Shown here: one piece after another, positions 35,872 through 44,916 of the stretch
Layout: the number at the start of each line of letters is the position of its first letter
Position numbering within the stretch: the first letter of the stretch is position 1
Assembly: GCA_902621305.1 (NCBI GenBank)
Contig: CACNLM010000006.1
Span: forward strand, 28,419 to 92,418
Reading direction: 5' to 3'
Origin: an uncultured Alphaproteobacteria bacterium
Lineage (GTDB): Bacteria > Pseudomonadota > Alphaproteobacteria > HIMB59 > GCA-002718135
Length of the DNA: 64,000 bases
Translations under genes and position numbers: made by a program
Notes under the pieces: model-generated
What the model was told of the DNA's origin: nothing
Seen by the model: the letters and a program-made list of their open reading frames with translations, nothing else
The model's database searches: none

Positions 35872-37473
35872 CTAACTAACGGTACTATTTATCTGCTCGT
35901 AAGCTTTTTCAGCAATCATAATAGTCGTTGCGTTTAAATTAGCACTAACAATATCTGGCATTACAGAAGCATCAATAACTCTTAAATTTTGAATTCCATG
36001 AACCCTTAAGTTTTGGTCTACAACTGAAGTTTTGTCCTCACCCATTTTATTTGTGCATGATGGATGATACGCAGATTCAGATGTATTTTTAATAACTTCA
36101 TCTAACTCATTTTGATTATATACATTCTTCCCAGGCCTAATTTCAGTGCCAACATATTCTTTTAGTGCTTTTTGAGATAATATTTTTTTAGCAATTCCCA
36201 CACCTTCTCTCATTTGTTTTAAATCGTCTTCATGCTTAAGATAATTAAATTGTATTTTAGGATCATCTTTATAGTTATTTGTTTTAATTTTAACAAACCC
36301 CCTACTTTTTGGTCTATTTGGACAAACATGAAATTGAAAAGCTTCATAATTAGGATTTTCTAAACCATGATTAATAACTAAGTATGGAAAAAAATGAAAT
36401 TGTAAGTTTGGATGATTATATGATTTGTCAGATTTAACAAACCCTCCTAACTCTAAGTGTGAGTTTGCTAACCTACCTTTTTTAAACAAAAACCATTTTG
36501 ATCCTTCAATTGCTTGATAGAGAAAATTTGTTGCTAAAGAATGTAATGTTTCATTTTTTTTTGATTTATATTGAATATACATCTCTAAATGATCTTGTAA
36601 ATTTTCTCCCACCCCAACTAAATTATTAATTACCTCTATTCCCAAGCTTTTAAGATGTTTTTCATTACCTATTCCGGATAATTGAAGAATTTTGGGAGAA
36701 TTTATTGAACCTGCACAAAGTATAACTTCTTTATTTGCTAAATATTTATTTGTTATGTTTTTTTTAATTGTTTCAACACCAGTTGCAGTATTATTTTTAA
36801 AAAGAATTTTTTTCACATCAATATTATTTATTATTCTAAGATTTTTTCTATTTTGGATAGGTTCTAAATATGCCTTAGCAACACTTTGTCTGACACCGTT
36901 GTTTATTGTTACATCAAAAGTTCCAAAACCTTCATTATCAGTATTATTAGAGTCATTAAAAATTTTATATCCAGCTTCTTGTGCAGCTTCTAAAACTTTT
37001 TTAAATAAAGGATATTTTTTATCTATGTTTGATTTATTTACTTTTAATGGCCCTTCTTTACCTCTTTCATTACTATCATGAGACCAAGTTTCTAATTTTT
37101 TAAAAAAAGGTAAAACTTTTTCATATGACCAATTAGCTAAACCACTTGAAGACCATCTATCAAAATCCTCTTTATGACCTCTTGCAAAAACCATGCCATT
37201 ATGTGATGAACACCCTCCAATCATTTTACCTCTTGGGCAATATAAAGATCTATTATTTAGAAATGGCTCAGGCTCTGTATAATATTTCCAATTATACTTT
37301 GGATCATGCATTGCATATAGAAGTGCGCTTGGCATATCAACTTTCCAGGTTTTACTCGATGGGCCAGCTTCTAACAAAATTACAGAATTCTTTGATTGTG
37401 AAGATAATCTGTTAGCTAAAACACAACCTGCTGACCCTGCTCCAACAATGATGTAGTCAGCGTTGTTATCCAC
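35872..37473 (-). CDS. GMC-family FAD oxidoreductase (choline-dehydrogenase-like)
   Basis: 533 residues: DYIIVGAGSAGCVLANRLS N-terminal FAD motif, GGCSSHNGMVFARGHKEDFDRW, INSPKILQLSGIG (GMC signature 2), and the C-terminal ...YHPSCTNKMG with catalytic His and RVIDASVMPDIVSANLNATTIMIAEKA. Oxidises a primary or secondary alcohol; the family includes choline and alkyl alcohol dehydrogenases. The GTG start overlaps the SDR stop by one base (TAGTG). Fourth gene after the ABC genes in a minus-strand run. Confidence 0.88.
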   Translation of the reverse strand: MDNNADYIIVGAGSAGCVLANRLSSQSKNSVILLEAGPSSKTWKVDMPSALLYAMHDPKYNWKYYTEPEPFLNNRSLYCPRGKMIGGCSSHNGMVFARGHKEDFDRWSSSGLANWSYEKVLPFFKKLETWSHDSNERGKEGPLKVNKSNIDKKYPLFKKVLEAAQEAGYKIFNDSNNTDNEGFGTFDVTINNGVRQSVAKAYLEPIQNRKNLRIINNIDVKKILFKNNTATGVETIKKNITNKYLANKEVILCAGSINSPKILQLSGIGNEKHLKSLGIEVINNLVGVGENLQDHLEMYIQYKSKKNETLHSLATNFLYQAIEGSKWFLFKKGRLANSHLELGGFVKSDKSYNHPNLQFHFFPYLVINHGLENPNYEAFQFHVCPNRPKSRGFVKIKTNNYKDDPKIQFNYLKHEDDLKQMREGVGIAKKILSQKALKEYVGTEIRPGKNVYNQNELDEVIKNTSESAYHPSCTNKMGEDKTSVVDQNLRVHGIQNLRVIDASVMPDIVSANLNATTIMIAEKAYEQINSTVS

Positions 37474-38255
37474 TAATTCATTCTTTCAGTATTTCCATCA
37501 ACAGTCATGATTTGACCAGATACATTTTCTGAGGCATCGCTCAATAAAAATAATGCCATTGATGCAATATCTTCTTTTTCTACAAATGTGTTTAATGAAA
37601 CCATTGACTCTAATTCTTTTCTTACTTGTTTATTTGTTGAATTAATTAATTTAGCTTTTGCATTTATTACTCTATCCATTCTATCGCCATTAACAGAACC
37701 AGGACAAATTGCATTCACACGTATTTTAAATTTTCCTAATTCAACTGCTAATGTTTTAGTTAATCCAATTATTGCCCATTTAGTTGATGCATATGGTGAA
37801 CGTTGAGCAAAACCATATAATCCTGCAGTTGAAGATAAATTAATAATAGATCCTTTTTTAGCTTTTTTTAAAAATGGAATAGCAAACTTTGCAAAATAAA
37901 AATGTGAACTTAAATTGGTTTTTATTGTGTTATCCCATTCATCTATTGAAATATTTTGAAGATACTTTGTAGGTCCTGCAATACCTATATTATTTATTAA
38001 TCCATCTATTTTTTTTAAGTTAGATAGAGATTTAAAATATTCTTTAATGTCTTTTGGATTTGTGCAGTCTAAGTGCTTAGCAAATATTTTATTACGATAT
38101 TTTTTATTTGAATTTATTTTGTCAATTTTTGATTTATTTATATCAGATAAATATACTTTTCCACCTGAGCTGATTATTTTATTTGCTATAGCAAAACCTA
38201 AGCCGTCTGCACCAGCAGAAATAATATAATTTTTTTTACTAAGATTAATTTTCAT
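37473..38255 (-). CDS. Short-chain dehydrogenase/reductase
   Basis: 260 residues of the classical SDR type. Catalytic Ser-Tyr-Lys are visible in INLSSTAGLYGF and SPYASTKWA; NNIGIAG replaces NNAG. The cofactor loop is ISAGADGLGFAIA, with the usual TG replaced by AG. ICPGSVNGDRMDR and a C-terminal DGNTERM are typical of NAD(H)-linked sugar or hydroxyacid SDRs. It starts immediately after the 88-residue protein and overlaps the GMC gene, so the pair may act in sequence on one alcohol. Confidence 0.88.
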   Translation of the reverse strand: MKINLSKKNYIISAGADGLGFAIANKIISSGGKVYLSDINKSKIDKINSNKKYRNKIFAKHLDCTNPKDIKEYFKSLSNLKKIDGLINNIGIAGPTKYLQNISIDEWDNTIKTNLSSHFYFAKFAIPFLKKAKKGSIINLSSTAGLYGFAQRSPYASTKWAIIGLTKTLAVELGKFKIRVNAICPGSVNGDRMDRVINAKAKLINSTNKQVRKELESMVSLNTFVEKEDIASMALFLLSDASENVSGQIMTVDGNTERMN

Positions 38256-38522
38256 TTATTGAATATTATCTATCTCTTTTTTAGAAATATATCCAATAGT
38301 TTTACCTTTATTGTCAGTAACTACTATTGTTAAGTTGTCTTCAAGAATTTTATTTTTAAAATTTTTTAGTTTTATATTTTGATTTACTTTGTAAATAGAA
38401 CCTAATGTTAAATTATCTTTATTAAAACTGTTCTCAATTATCATTATATTTTTTGCTTCTAGATTATCTATTCTATTTTCTTTGCTAGAAAAAAAATTAA
38501 TTAAAAATTTAAATATATTCAT
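38256..38522 (-). CDS. Small protein with a half-CBS-like C-terminus, unknown function
   Basis: 88 residues. The last 30 (LTIVVTDNKGKTIGYISKKEI) look like the final strand-helix part of a CBS motif (V-V-D-x-x-G-x-x-x-G-x-I), while the N-terminal half is lysine-rich without known domains. It lies 19 bases after the ABC ATPase gene and its stop touches the SDR ATG, so it is translated as part of the transporter operon. Function unknown; not a full CBS pair. Confidence 0.6.
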   Translation of the reverse strand: MNIFKFLINFFSSKENRIDNLEAKNIMIIENSFNKDNLTLGSIYKVNQNIKLKNFKNKILEDNLTIVVTDNKGKTIGYISKKEIDNIQ

Positions 38523-38541
38523 TATTTAAAATATAGATTTA

Positions 38542-40155
38542 CTAGGAAGATCTTTTATTCAGAAGATTGGTTAGCCAATCAGGATCCATTTCTGGTACTG
38601 AAGACAATAAAAGTTCTGTATAATCAGGATATGGTGGATTTAAAATTTTACTTTTCAAACCCTGTTCCACTACCTCACCTTGATACATAACAACTATTTC
38701 ATCTGAAATTGCTTTAACTGTTGCAATATCATGAGTAATAAAAATATAAGTTACACCAAGCTCTTTTTGTAAGTTTTGCAGTAATTTTAATATTCCTTCT
38801 TGAACAATTTGATCTAGCGCTGATGTCACTTCATCACAAATAATTAAATCTGGGTTAGCCGCTAAAGCTCTTGCAATGCATATTCTCTGTTTTTGACCTC
38901 CAGATAATTCGGATGGTAATCTATCTAAAAAAGTTTCATCTAGCTCAATCATTTTTAATAATTCAATAACTTTTGCTTCTCTTTCTTCCCCTTTTATACC
39001 TTGATAAAATTCTATTGGCCTCCCTATAATTTCATCAACAGTTTGACGAGGGTTCATTGCAGTGTCAGGCATTTGAAAAATTATTTGAATTCTTCTTAAT
39101 TCTTCTTTTGACCTTTGCTCAAGTTTTGGGGACAATTTTTTTCCATCAAAAATTATTTCTCCTTTTAATTGAGGAAGTAAGCCTGTAATTACTCTTGCTG
39201 TTGTTGATTTTCCTGATCCACTTTCACCAACTATAGCTACTGTTTTACCTTTAGGAATATCTATAGAAACATTGTGTAAGACCTTTGATGAGCCATATGC
39301 TGCATCAATATTTTTAATAGACAACATATAATCTTCATTTGTTTCTTCAGGCTTGATCAGTGATCTTACTGACCATAGAGATTTGGTGTATTCTTCTTTT
39401 GGGTTTGATAGCATTTCTCTTGTTTCAGCTTCTTCAACTTCTTCACCGTATCGCAAAACTTTTATTCTATCAGCCATTTGCGCAACTACGGCTAAATCAT
39501 GAGTAATATAAATTGCTGCTGTATTAAATTTATCTACTATAGATCTCATAGCAGATAATACTTCAACTTGAGTTGTTACATCTAAGGCTGTTGTTGGCTC
39601 ATCAAATATAATTAACTCTGGTCTTGGGGACATAGCCATTGCAGTCATTATTCTTTGTAGTTGCCCTCCAGATACTTGATGCGGGTATCTATCTCCTATA
39701 TTTTCCGAGTCTGGAAGCTGTAGTGATTCATAAAGTTGAACTGCATCTTTTTTTAATACATCCGTTGGATTTATCTTTAATCTATTAGCAGCACTTATTG
39801 TTTGCTCCATTAATCTATGAGCAGGATTAAAAGATGCTGCTGCTGATTGAGCAACATAAGATATTTTAGTTCCCCAAATTTTTCTCTTTTCAAATTCAGT
39901 TAGTTTAGCGAGGTCTATGCCATTAAAATTAATTTCTCCCTTTATAATCTTACAACCTGGTTGGGTATAGCCCATTGCAGCTTTACCCATAGTAGATTTT
40001 CCGGCACCACTCTCTCCAATTAATCCTAGTATTTCTCCTCTGTGTAAAGTCAAATCTACACCTTTTAAAATTTTATGCCATCTCTCATCTGAAAATCCAT
40101 CAATATGGATATTTTTCATTTCAAGAAGGAGTTCTTTTGATTTATTTAACGTCAT
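38542..40155 (-). CDS. Peptide/nickel-type ABC transporter, fused double ATPase (DppD-DppF type)
   Basis: 537 residues with two ATPase domains in one chain. First: Walker A GESGAGKST, signature VSGGQLQR, Walker B LIIFDEPTTALD. Second: GESGSGKST, LSGGQKQRICIARAL, LIICDEVTSALD. Fusion of the D and F subunits is common in alphaproteobacteria (YejF-like). The partner permeases overlap upstream. Substrate unreadable; the neighbourhood of oxidoreductases suggests a small organic solute rather than peptides. Confidence 0.92.
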   Translation of the reverse strand: MTLNKSKELLLEMKNIHIDGFSDERWHKILKGVDLTLHRGEILGLIGESGAGKSTMGKAAMGYTQPGCKIIKGEINFNGIDLAKLTEFEKRKIWGTKISYVAQSAAASFNPAHRLMEQTISAANRLKINPTDVLKKDAVQLYESLQLPDSENIGDRYPHQVSGGQLQRIMTAMAMSPRPELIIFDEPTTALDVTTQVEVLSAMRSIVDKFNTAAIYITHDLAVVAQMADRIKVLRYGEEVEEAETREMLSNPKEEYTKSLWSVRSLIKPEETNEDYMLSIKNIDAAYGSSKVLHNVSIDIPKGKTVAIVGESGSGKSTTARVITGLLPQLKGEIIFDGKKLSPKLEQRSKEELRRIQIIFQMPDTAMNPRQTVDEIIGRPIEFYQGIKGEEREAKVIELLKMIELDETFLDRLPSELSGGQKQRICIARALAANPDLIICDEVTSALDQIVQEGILKLLQNLQKELGVTYIFITHDIATVKAISDEIVVMYQGEVVEQGLKSKILNPPYPDYTELLLSSVPEMDPDWLTNLLNKRSS

Positions 40156-41062
40156 CTTTTAATCCACTAGTAATGTAAAGATACCAATCAACAACAAAAT
40201 TAATTGATACACAAAGTAAAGCAATTGCAGCAGCTGGAATTAATGGTGTTAAACCTGCTGTTATATCATATTGCGCATATTGAATAAGTATTGCGTTTTC
40301 CCTCACCATTGATGCCCAATCTGCTGAAGGGGGTTGAATGCCAATTCCTAAAAAACTTAAACTAGATATTGTAAAAATTATAAATATGAACCTTAAACCA
40401 AACTCAATAATCAAAGGTGAAGCTATATTAGGAAGTATTTCTCTGAAAATAATATATGATAAATTTTCACCTCTTAATCTCGCGACCTCTACATATTCTA
40501 GAACAACTTGACCAACAGCAACTGATCTTGATATTCTAAAAAATCTAGTTGACTCCAAAATTCCTAAAATGACAATTAAATTAAAATTAGTAGGTCCAAA
40601 AACTGATAAAAGTATAAAAGTAAAAATCATTACAGGTATAGCCATAAGCGTGTCTACTATTCTACTTAATAGCTGATCTAAATACCTTCTATCCAGAGCA
40701 GCTATAATTCCAAATACTGTTCCAATTCCTAAAGCAATAAAAGTAGCCAATAAACAAATACCAATTGTATTTCTTGCAGCATAGATAATGCGAGAAAAAA
40801 TATCTCTTCCAATTTGATCAGTACCAAATATATGACCATCACCCCAAGGAGCATAAGCTACTGGGAATATTTCTGCTTCTCCATGTGGAGCAATTAAGGG
40901 AGCAAATATTGCAGCAAAAAAATATATAAATAGTACAATCATACCAAACCAAGCTGAGATTGGAGCTTTTGATAAGGCAATTTTTAATCTTTCTAATCTA
41001 GTTCTTCTTTTAATTAAATTTGCAACTTCACTTTTTGCAGAATAAGATAAATTTTCGTTCAT
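40142..41062 (-). CDS. Peptide-type ABC transporter permease (DppC type)
   Basis: 306 residues; N-terminal cytoplasmic extension, six predicted helices, FGTDQIGRDIFSRIIYAARNT (DppC hallmark) and EAA loop VEVARLRGENLSYIIFREILPNIASPLI, ending SSLSFLGIGIQPPSADWASM. Starts within the last four bases of the DppB-type gene and overlaps the ATPase by 14 bases. Confidence 0.93.
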   Translation of the reverse strand: MNENLSYSAKSEVANLIKRRTRLERLKIALSKAPISAWFGMIVLFIYFFAAIFAPLIAPHGEAEIFPVAYAPWGDGHIFGTDQIGRDIFSRIIYAARNTIGICLLATFIALGIGTVFGIIAALDRRYLDQLLSRIVDTLMAIPVMIFTFILLSVFGPTNFNLIVILGILESTRFFRISRSVAVGQVVLEYVEVARLRGENLSYIIFREILPNIASPLIIEFGLRFIFIIFTISSLSFLGIGIQPPSADWASMVRENAILIQYAQYDITAGLTPLIPAAAIALLCVSINFVVDWYLYITSGLKDDVK

Positions 41063-42057
41063 TTGGGATATAGTAACCTTGGATTAGAAATAATTCCGAT
41101 CAAGTCAGCAATTAAATTTAATATTACATATGTTGATGCAAAAATTAATGCACAAGCTTGAACAACGGGTAAATCTCGATTATAGACTGATCCGACCATC
41201 AATCTACCAATACCTTGATAGTTAAAAACATATTCAACAACAACTGAGCCAATCAACATATAAGCTAAGTTTATTGCAATTACTTGAGAAATAGGTGCCC
41301 AAGCATTTGGAAGTGCGTGTTTAACAATTACCTCGTATCTAGAAGCTCCCGATAATTTTGCCATTTCAATATATTCACTTGATAAGATATTTATTATCGC
41401 TGACCTTGTCATTCTCATCATGTGACCCATGGTAATTAATGTCAAAGTAAAAACTGGAAGAGCAGTCCTATAAAATCTTTCAGCCAAAGTTGAAGCTTCA
41501 TCAACATTAGAAATAGTTGGAAAAACTGGAAACAGTGTCGCTAGTAAAAGAATAAAAATATAGGCTGTAAAAAATTCTGGTGAAGATACGGTTACTAAGC
41601 TAACTCCAGTTGCTGACCTATCATAATAGGAGTTTCTGTATAATGCTGCTGAGATACCTAAGATTAAAGATAGAGGAATAGCCAACATGGCGGCAACCCC
41701 TGTTAAAAATAATGTATTCTTTAATCTGGGGACAATTAAACCAACAACTTCTCTAGACCTATCACCTTGATCCCCTTGAACTTTAGATCTTCCAGAGAAA
41801 GAACTACCAAAATCTCCTTGAAAAACATTTCCTAACCAATCAAAATATCTTGTTACTGGAGGTTTATCTAAACCCAATTCTGCTCTTAGGGCTTTTACTG
41901 CAGATTTTGTTGCACTTTGACCTAATATTTCCGTGGCAAAGTCTCCCGGTAAAAAAGAGAATGTACTAAATATTATTACCGAAAATGCAAAAACTGTAAC
42001 AAGACCAAGGCTAAGCCTTAACAAAATTGTTCTAAATATTGGATGAATTCTACTAAT
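41059..42057 (-). CDS. Peptide-type ABC transporter permease (DppB type), probable ATT start
   Basis: Inner-membrane permease with six helices, the FLPGDFATEILG segment and EAA loop IEMAKLSGASRYEVIVKHALPNAWAP. A TTG at 42024 gives 321 residues but has no Shine-Dalgarno and would cut the family N-terminus. An in-frame ATT at 42057 sits five bases behind a perfect AGGAGG and restores 11 residues (ISRIHPIFRTI), for 332 in all. I choose ATT, a rare start. The binding protein gene is divergent, 200 bases away. Confidence 0.85.
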   Translation of the reverse strand: MSRIHPIFRTILLRLSLGLVTVFAFSVIIFSTFSFLPGDFATEILGQSATKSAVKALRAELGLDKPPVTRYFDWLGNVFQGDFGSSFSGRSKVQGDQGDRSREVVGLIVPRLKNTLFLTGVAAMLAIPLSLILGISAALYRNSYYDRSATGVSLVTVSSPEFFTAYIFILLLATLFPVFPTISNVDEASTLAERFYRTALPVFTLTLITMGHMMRMTRSAIINILSSEYIEMAKLSGASRYEVIVKHALPNAWAPISQVIAINLAYMLIGSVVVEYVFNYQGIGRLMVGSVYNRDLPVVQACALIFASTYVILNLIADLIGIISNPRLLYPK

Positions 42058-42258
42058 ATTACCCTCCTTAAAGATACAATCTTAATTCTTAAAGTTTTGT
42101 CTAAATTAGGTCAACATGTAAGCTAAAATTAATAATTTATACGTTGAATTAAAACGTTATATATGTTTTTATATATTAACTTAAGTTTGTTTTTTGTTAA
42201 ATTTCTAGAAATTATGAACAAAAATCTTAGGTTTTTGTTCAATTATAAGGGAGGACAA
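42058..42258. promoter_or_regulatory. Divergent promoter region of the peptide-type ABC transporter
   Basis: About 200 bases between the permease and binding-protein starts. It holds three dyads: ACGTT/AACGT (42141-42157, seven-base spacer), a 14-base palindrome AATTTCTAGAAATT (42200-42213), and a nine-base hairpin GAACAAAAA/TTTTTGTTC (42216-42240) in the leader just before the GGGAGG ribosome site. One may be an operator; the last may protect the mRNA. Confidence 0.5.
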
Positions 42259-43887
42259 ATGAAAAATAAGAAAATAGACAAATACATTGAAGAACAGTCT
42301 TCAAAGCTAACAAAAGGGCTTATTGATAGAAGACAGTTCATGATGTCTGTCCTTGCTACTGGGGTAACGCTACCAATTGCATTATCATTAGCAGATAAAG
42401 CAGTTGCAGCTACACCAAAAAAAGGTGGACATTTAAGATGGGGTAATAGTGCAGCAGATGCAACTGATACTCTTGATCCAGCAACTTATCAGAGCTCATT
42501 TATGCAAGCTACTGCTTGGTCATATCAGAACTGTCTAACTGTTGTTGATTCAGATCACACAATTGTTGGAGAGCTTGCTGAGTCAATTGAATCAGATGAT
42601 GCTCAAACATGGGTATATAATCTTCGCAAAGGTGTTGAATTCCATAATGGTAAATCAATGACAGCAGAAGATGTTGTGCTCAACTATCAGTATCATATGA
42701 ATCCAGATACTGCTTCGGCAGCAGGTGGACTTTTATCTCAAATTGAAACAGTTTCTGCTGATGGAAATGACAGAGTTATTTTTAAGCTAAAAGGTGCAAA
42801 TGCCGATTGGCCTGCAATAACTACTGACTATCACATTATGATTAAACCAACAAAAGATGGAGTTGTTGATGCTCAATCAACGATTGGAACTGGTCCATAT
42901 ATTATGGATGAATTCAATCCTGGTGTTGGTGCAAAATTTGGAAAAAGAAATCCAAATTATTTCAAAGGTGATAGTGTTGCACACTTTGATTCAGTTGAAG
43001 TAATCGGAATTAATGATCCTGCTACTAGACAAGCAGCATTATTAAATGGTGAAATTGACTGGATGAATGGTGTTGATCTTAGAACTGCTAATCTATTGAC
43101 TAGAAATCCTAGTGTAGAAATTACAGCAGCTTCTGGTTACGCTCACTATACAGCTCCAATGAGATTGAACGTTCCACCGTTTGATAACTTTGATGTGCGT
43201 ATGGCAATGAAGTTTGCAATCAAAAGACAGGAAATTGTTGATAAGATTATGCTTGGATATGGTACTGTTGGTAATGATCATCCGATCTCTACTGCTCACC
43301 CATACCATAATAGCGCTTTAGAGCAGAGAGAGTTCGATGCTGATAAAGCTGCTTATCACTGGAAAAAATCTGGAGTAAGTGGACCAATTGAAATTAGTAC
43401 TTCTGAGGTTCCTTATGCAGGATGTACAGATGCAACTAACTTGATAGCAGCATCTGCTCAAGAATGTGGTATCGATCTTCGAGTTAAAAAAGAACCAGAA
43501 GATGGTTACTGGAGTAACGTATGGAACACTAAAGGTTTCAGTATGAGTTCTTGGGGTGGAAGACCTACAGAAGATATGATGTGGTCTGCTGCATTCACAG
43601 ATGACACAGAGTGGAACGAAGCTGCTTGGGGTAATCTAGTTCAAACTGATTCAACTGTTCGTTTCAATGAACTTGTTAGATCTGCTAGATCAGAACTTGA
43701 TGCAGAAAAAAGAAAATCAATGTACTGGGAAGCACAAGCTCTTTGTAACTACGATGGTGGTGCAATTGTTTATGCATTTAACCAATACGTTGGTGCTGGT
43801 TCTAAAAAACTTGCTCACGGTGAAGATGTTGCTGGTAACTGGGAAAGTGACGGTAACAAACTTTCTGAACGTTGGTGGTTTGCATAA
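42259..43887 (+). CDS. Peptide-type ABC substrate-binding protein, Tat-exported (SBP_bac_5)
   Basis: 542 residues from the ATG at 42259, preceded by GGGAGG; an earlier ATG at 42163 would run through the leader hairpin. A twin-arginine signal is evident (D-R24-R25-Q-F-M, hydrophobic core, AVAA). Mature family features: LDPATYQSS, WVYNLRKGVEFHNGKSMTAEDV and GTGPYIMDEFNPG. Codon choice favours C-ending codons, suggesting high expression. Tat export implies folding in the cytoplasm. Substrate unknown. Divergent from its permease genes. Confidence 0.92.
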   Translation: MKNKKIDKYIEEQSSKLTKGLIDRRQFMMSVLATGVTLPIALSLADKAVAATPKKGGHLRWGNSAADATDTLDPATYQSSFMQATAWSYQNCLTVVDSDHTIVGELAESIESDDAQTWVYNLRKGVEFHNGKSMTAEDVVLNYQYHMNPDTASAAGGLLSQIETVSADGNDRVIFKLKGANADWPAITTDYHIMIKPTKDGVVDAQSTIGTGPYIMDEFNPGVGAKFGKRNPNYFKGDSVAHFDSVEVIGINDPATRQAALLNGEIDWMNGVDLRTANLLTRNPSVEITAASGYAHYTAPMRLNVPPFDNFDVRMAMKFAIKRQEIVDKIMLGYGTVGNDHPISTAHPYHNSALEQREFDADKAAYHWKKSGVSGPIEISTSEVPYAGCTDATNLIAASAQECGIDLRVKKEPEDGYWSNVWNTKGFSMSSWGGRPTEDMMWSAAFTDDTEWNEAAWGNLVQTDSTVRFNELVRSARSELDAEKRKSMYWEAQALCNYDGGAIVYAFNQYVGAGSKKLAHGEDVAGNWESDGNKLSERWWFA

Positions 43888-43903
43888 AATATTAATTTTA
43901 TTT

Positions 43904-43925
43904 GTGGCGCATTTAAATGCGCCAC
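43904..43925 (+). terminator. Hairpin terminator after the binding-protein gene
   Basis: An 11-base perfect inverted repeat (GTGGCGCATTT with AAATGCGCCAC) 16 bases after the binding-protein stop. GC-rich outer stem is followed by a modest T-rich stretch. It separates the highly expressed gene from the homocysteine methyltransferase. Confidence 0.75.
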
Positions 43926-43951
43926 ACTATTTCTAGTAATCTTCCAAAAAA

Positions 43952-44875
43952 ATGTTTTTAAAAAAAAAGAAATATCTCTTTGATGGAGGTTCAGGTCAAA
44001 CTTTAATGGAAATGGGTTTAGATACAAAAGGTGATCTTTGGTCTGCACAAGCTTTATTAAATGAAAATAATCACCAAATGGTAGTAGAAATGCATAAGAA
44101 TTTTATAAATGCAGGATCACAATTAATCGTTACCTCAAATTTTAGTGTTAGAAGAAGACTGTTAAAAAATTACAATTTACTTGATAAATTTGAATTTGGA
44201 ATAAGATCTGCTGGAGCACTTGCATTAAAAGCAAAAAATGAAAGTGATAAAAAAGTTATTGTTGCAGGCTCATTGCCAAATCAAGGTGTTACATATTCCC
44301 CAATACATTTTGAAACTGATGAAACAATGTTTAATTATTTTCAAGAAATTGCAAAAATATTAAAAGATTATGTCGATATATTTTACTTAGATGTTTTGTG
44401 CTCCATCAAAGAAATAAAAATTGCTTTAGAAGCTTCAAAAGAATTTAATAAACAAGTTCTTGTAGGTGTTCACTTACGTTATGATGGAAAATTACCATCT
44501 GGAGAAAGTCTTGATGAACTTTTTGAAACTATTCAAAAATTTAATTGTTGTGGCATCGTATCAGCCTGCGTATCACCTGAAATCATTAATTTGAGTATTC
44601 CTATATTTAAAAAACAAGAGCTTCCTTTTGGTTATAAAATGAATTTATTTAAAGAACTGCCTACTAGTAATGAAGAAAAATTTAATTCAGAAGGTTTTGA
44701 AGAAAATTATGATTATATTGATCCCGTTGAGTTACTTGGGACTCGAAATGAAGAATTTGGAGAAGAAAAATATAAAAAGTTTGTTTTAAATTCTTTAAAT
44801 GAAGGTGTTACTCTAGTTGGTGGATGCTGTGAAGTAAAGCCACGACATATTGAAGCTATAAGGAATTTATTTTAA
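43952..44875 (+). CDS. Homocysteine S-methyltransferase family (BHMT-like)
   Basis: 307 residues of the BHMT/MHT fold: LFDGGSGQTLMEMGL opening, VTSNFSVRR, and zinc-site GGCCEVKPRHIEAI with two adjacent Cys plus the earlier single Cys (FNCCGIVSACVSPE). Uses a methyl donor such as glycine betaine, S-methylmethionine or DMSP to make methionine. In this genome area, glycine betaine from carnitine is the natural candidate. Followed 41 bases later by a GcvT-fold gene. Confidence 0.88.
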   Translation: MFLKKKKYLFDGGSGQTLMEMGLDTKGDLWSAQALLNENNHQMVVEMHKNFINAGSQLIVTSNFSVRRRLLKNYNLLDKFEFGIRSAGALALKAKNESDKKVIVAGSLPNQGVTYSPIHFETDETMFNYFQEIAKILKDYVDIFYLDVLCSIKEIKIALEASKEFNKQVLVGVHLRYDGKLPSGESLDELFETIQKFNCCGIVSACVSPEIINLSIPIFKKQELPFGYKMNLFKELPTSNEEKFNSEGFEENYDYIDPVELLGTRNEEFGEEKYKKFVLNSLNEGVTLVGGCCEVKPRHIEAIRNLF

Positions 44876-44916
44876 AATTTTTTTTTCATTATTTTGTGAT
44901 AAGTTGAATAAATTTT

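Noticed and set aside
36692..37415. Two plus-strand frames of 129 and 89 codons opposite the GMC gene
   Set aside because: Antisense to conserved GMC motifs; no start context or independent promoter space.
43667..44048. Overlapping short frames at the end of the binding-protein gene
   Set aside because: They run across a strong coding region and its terminator hairpin, with no ribosome site and no similarity I recognise.
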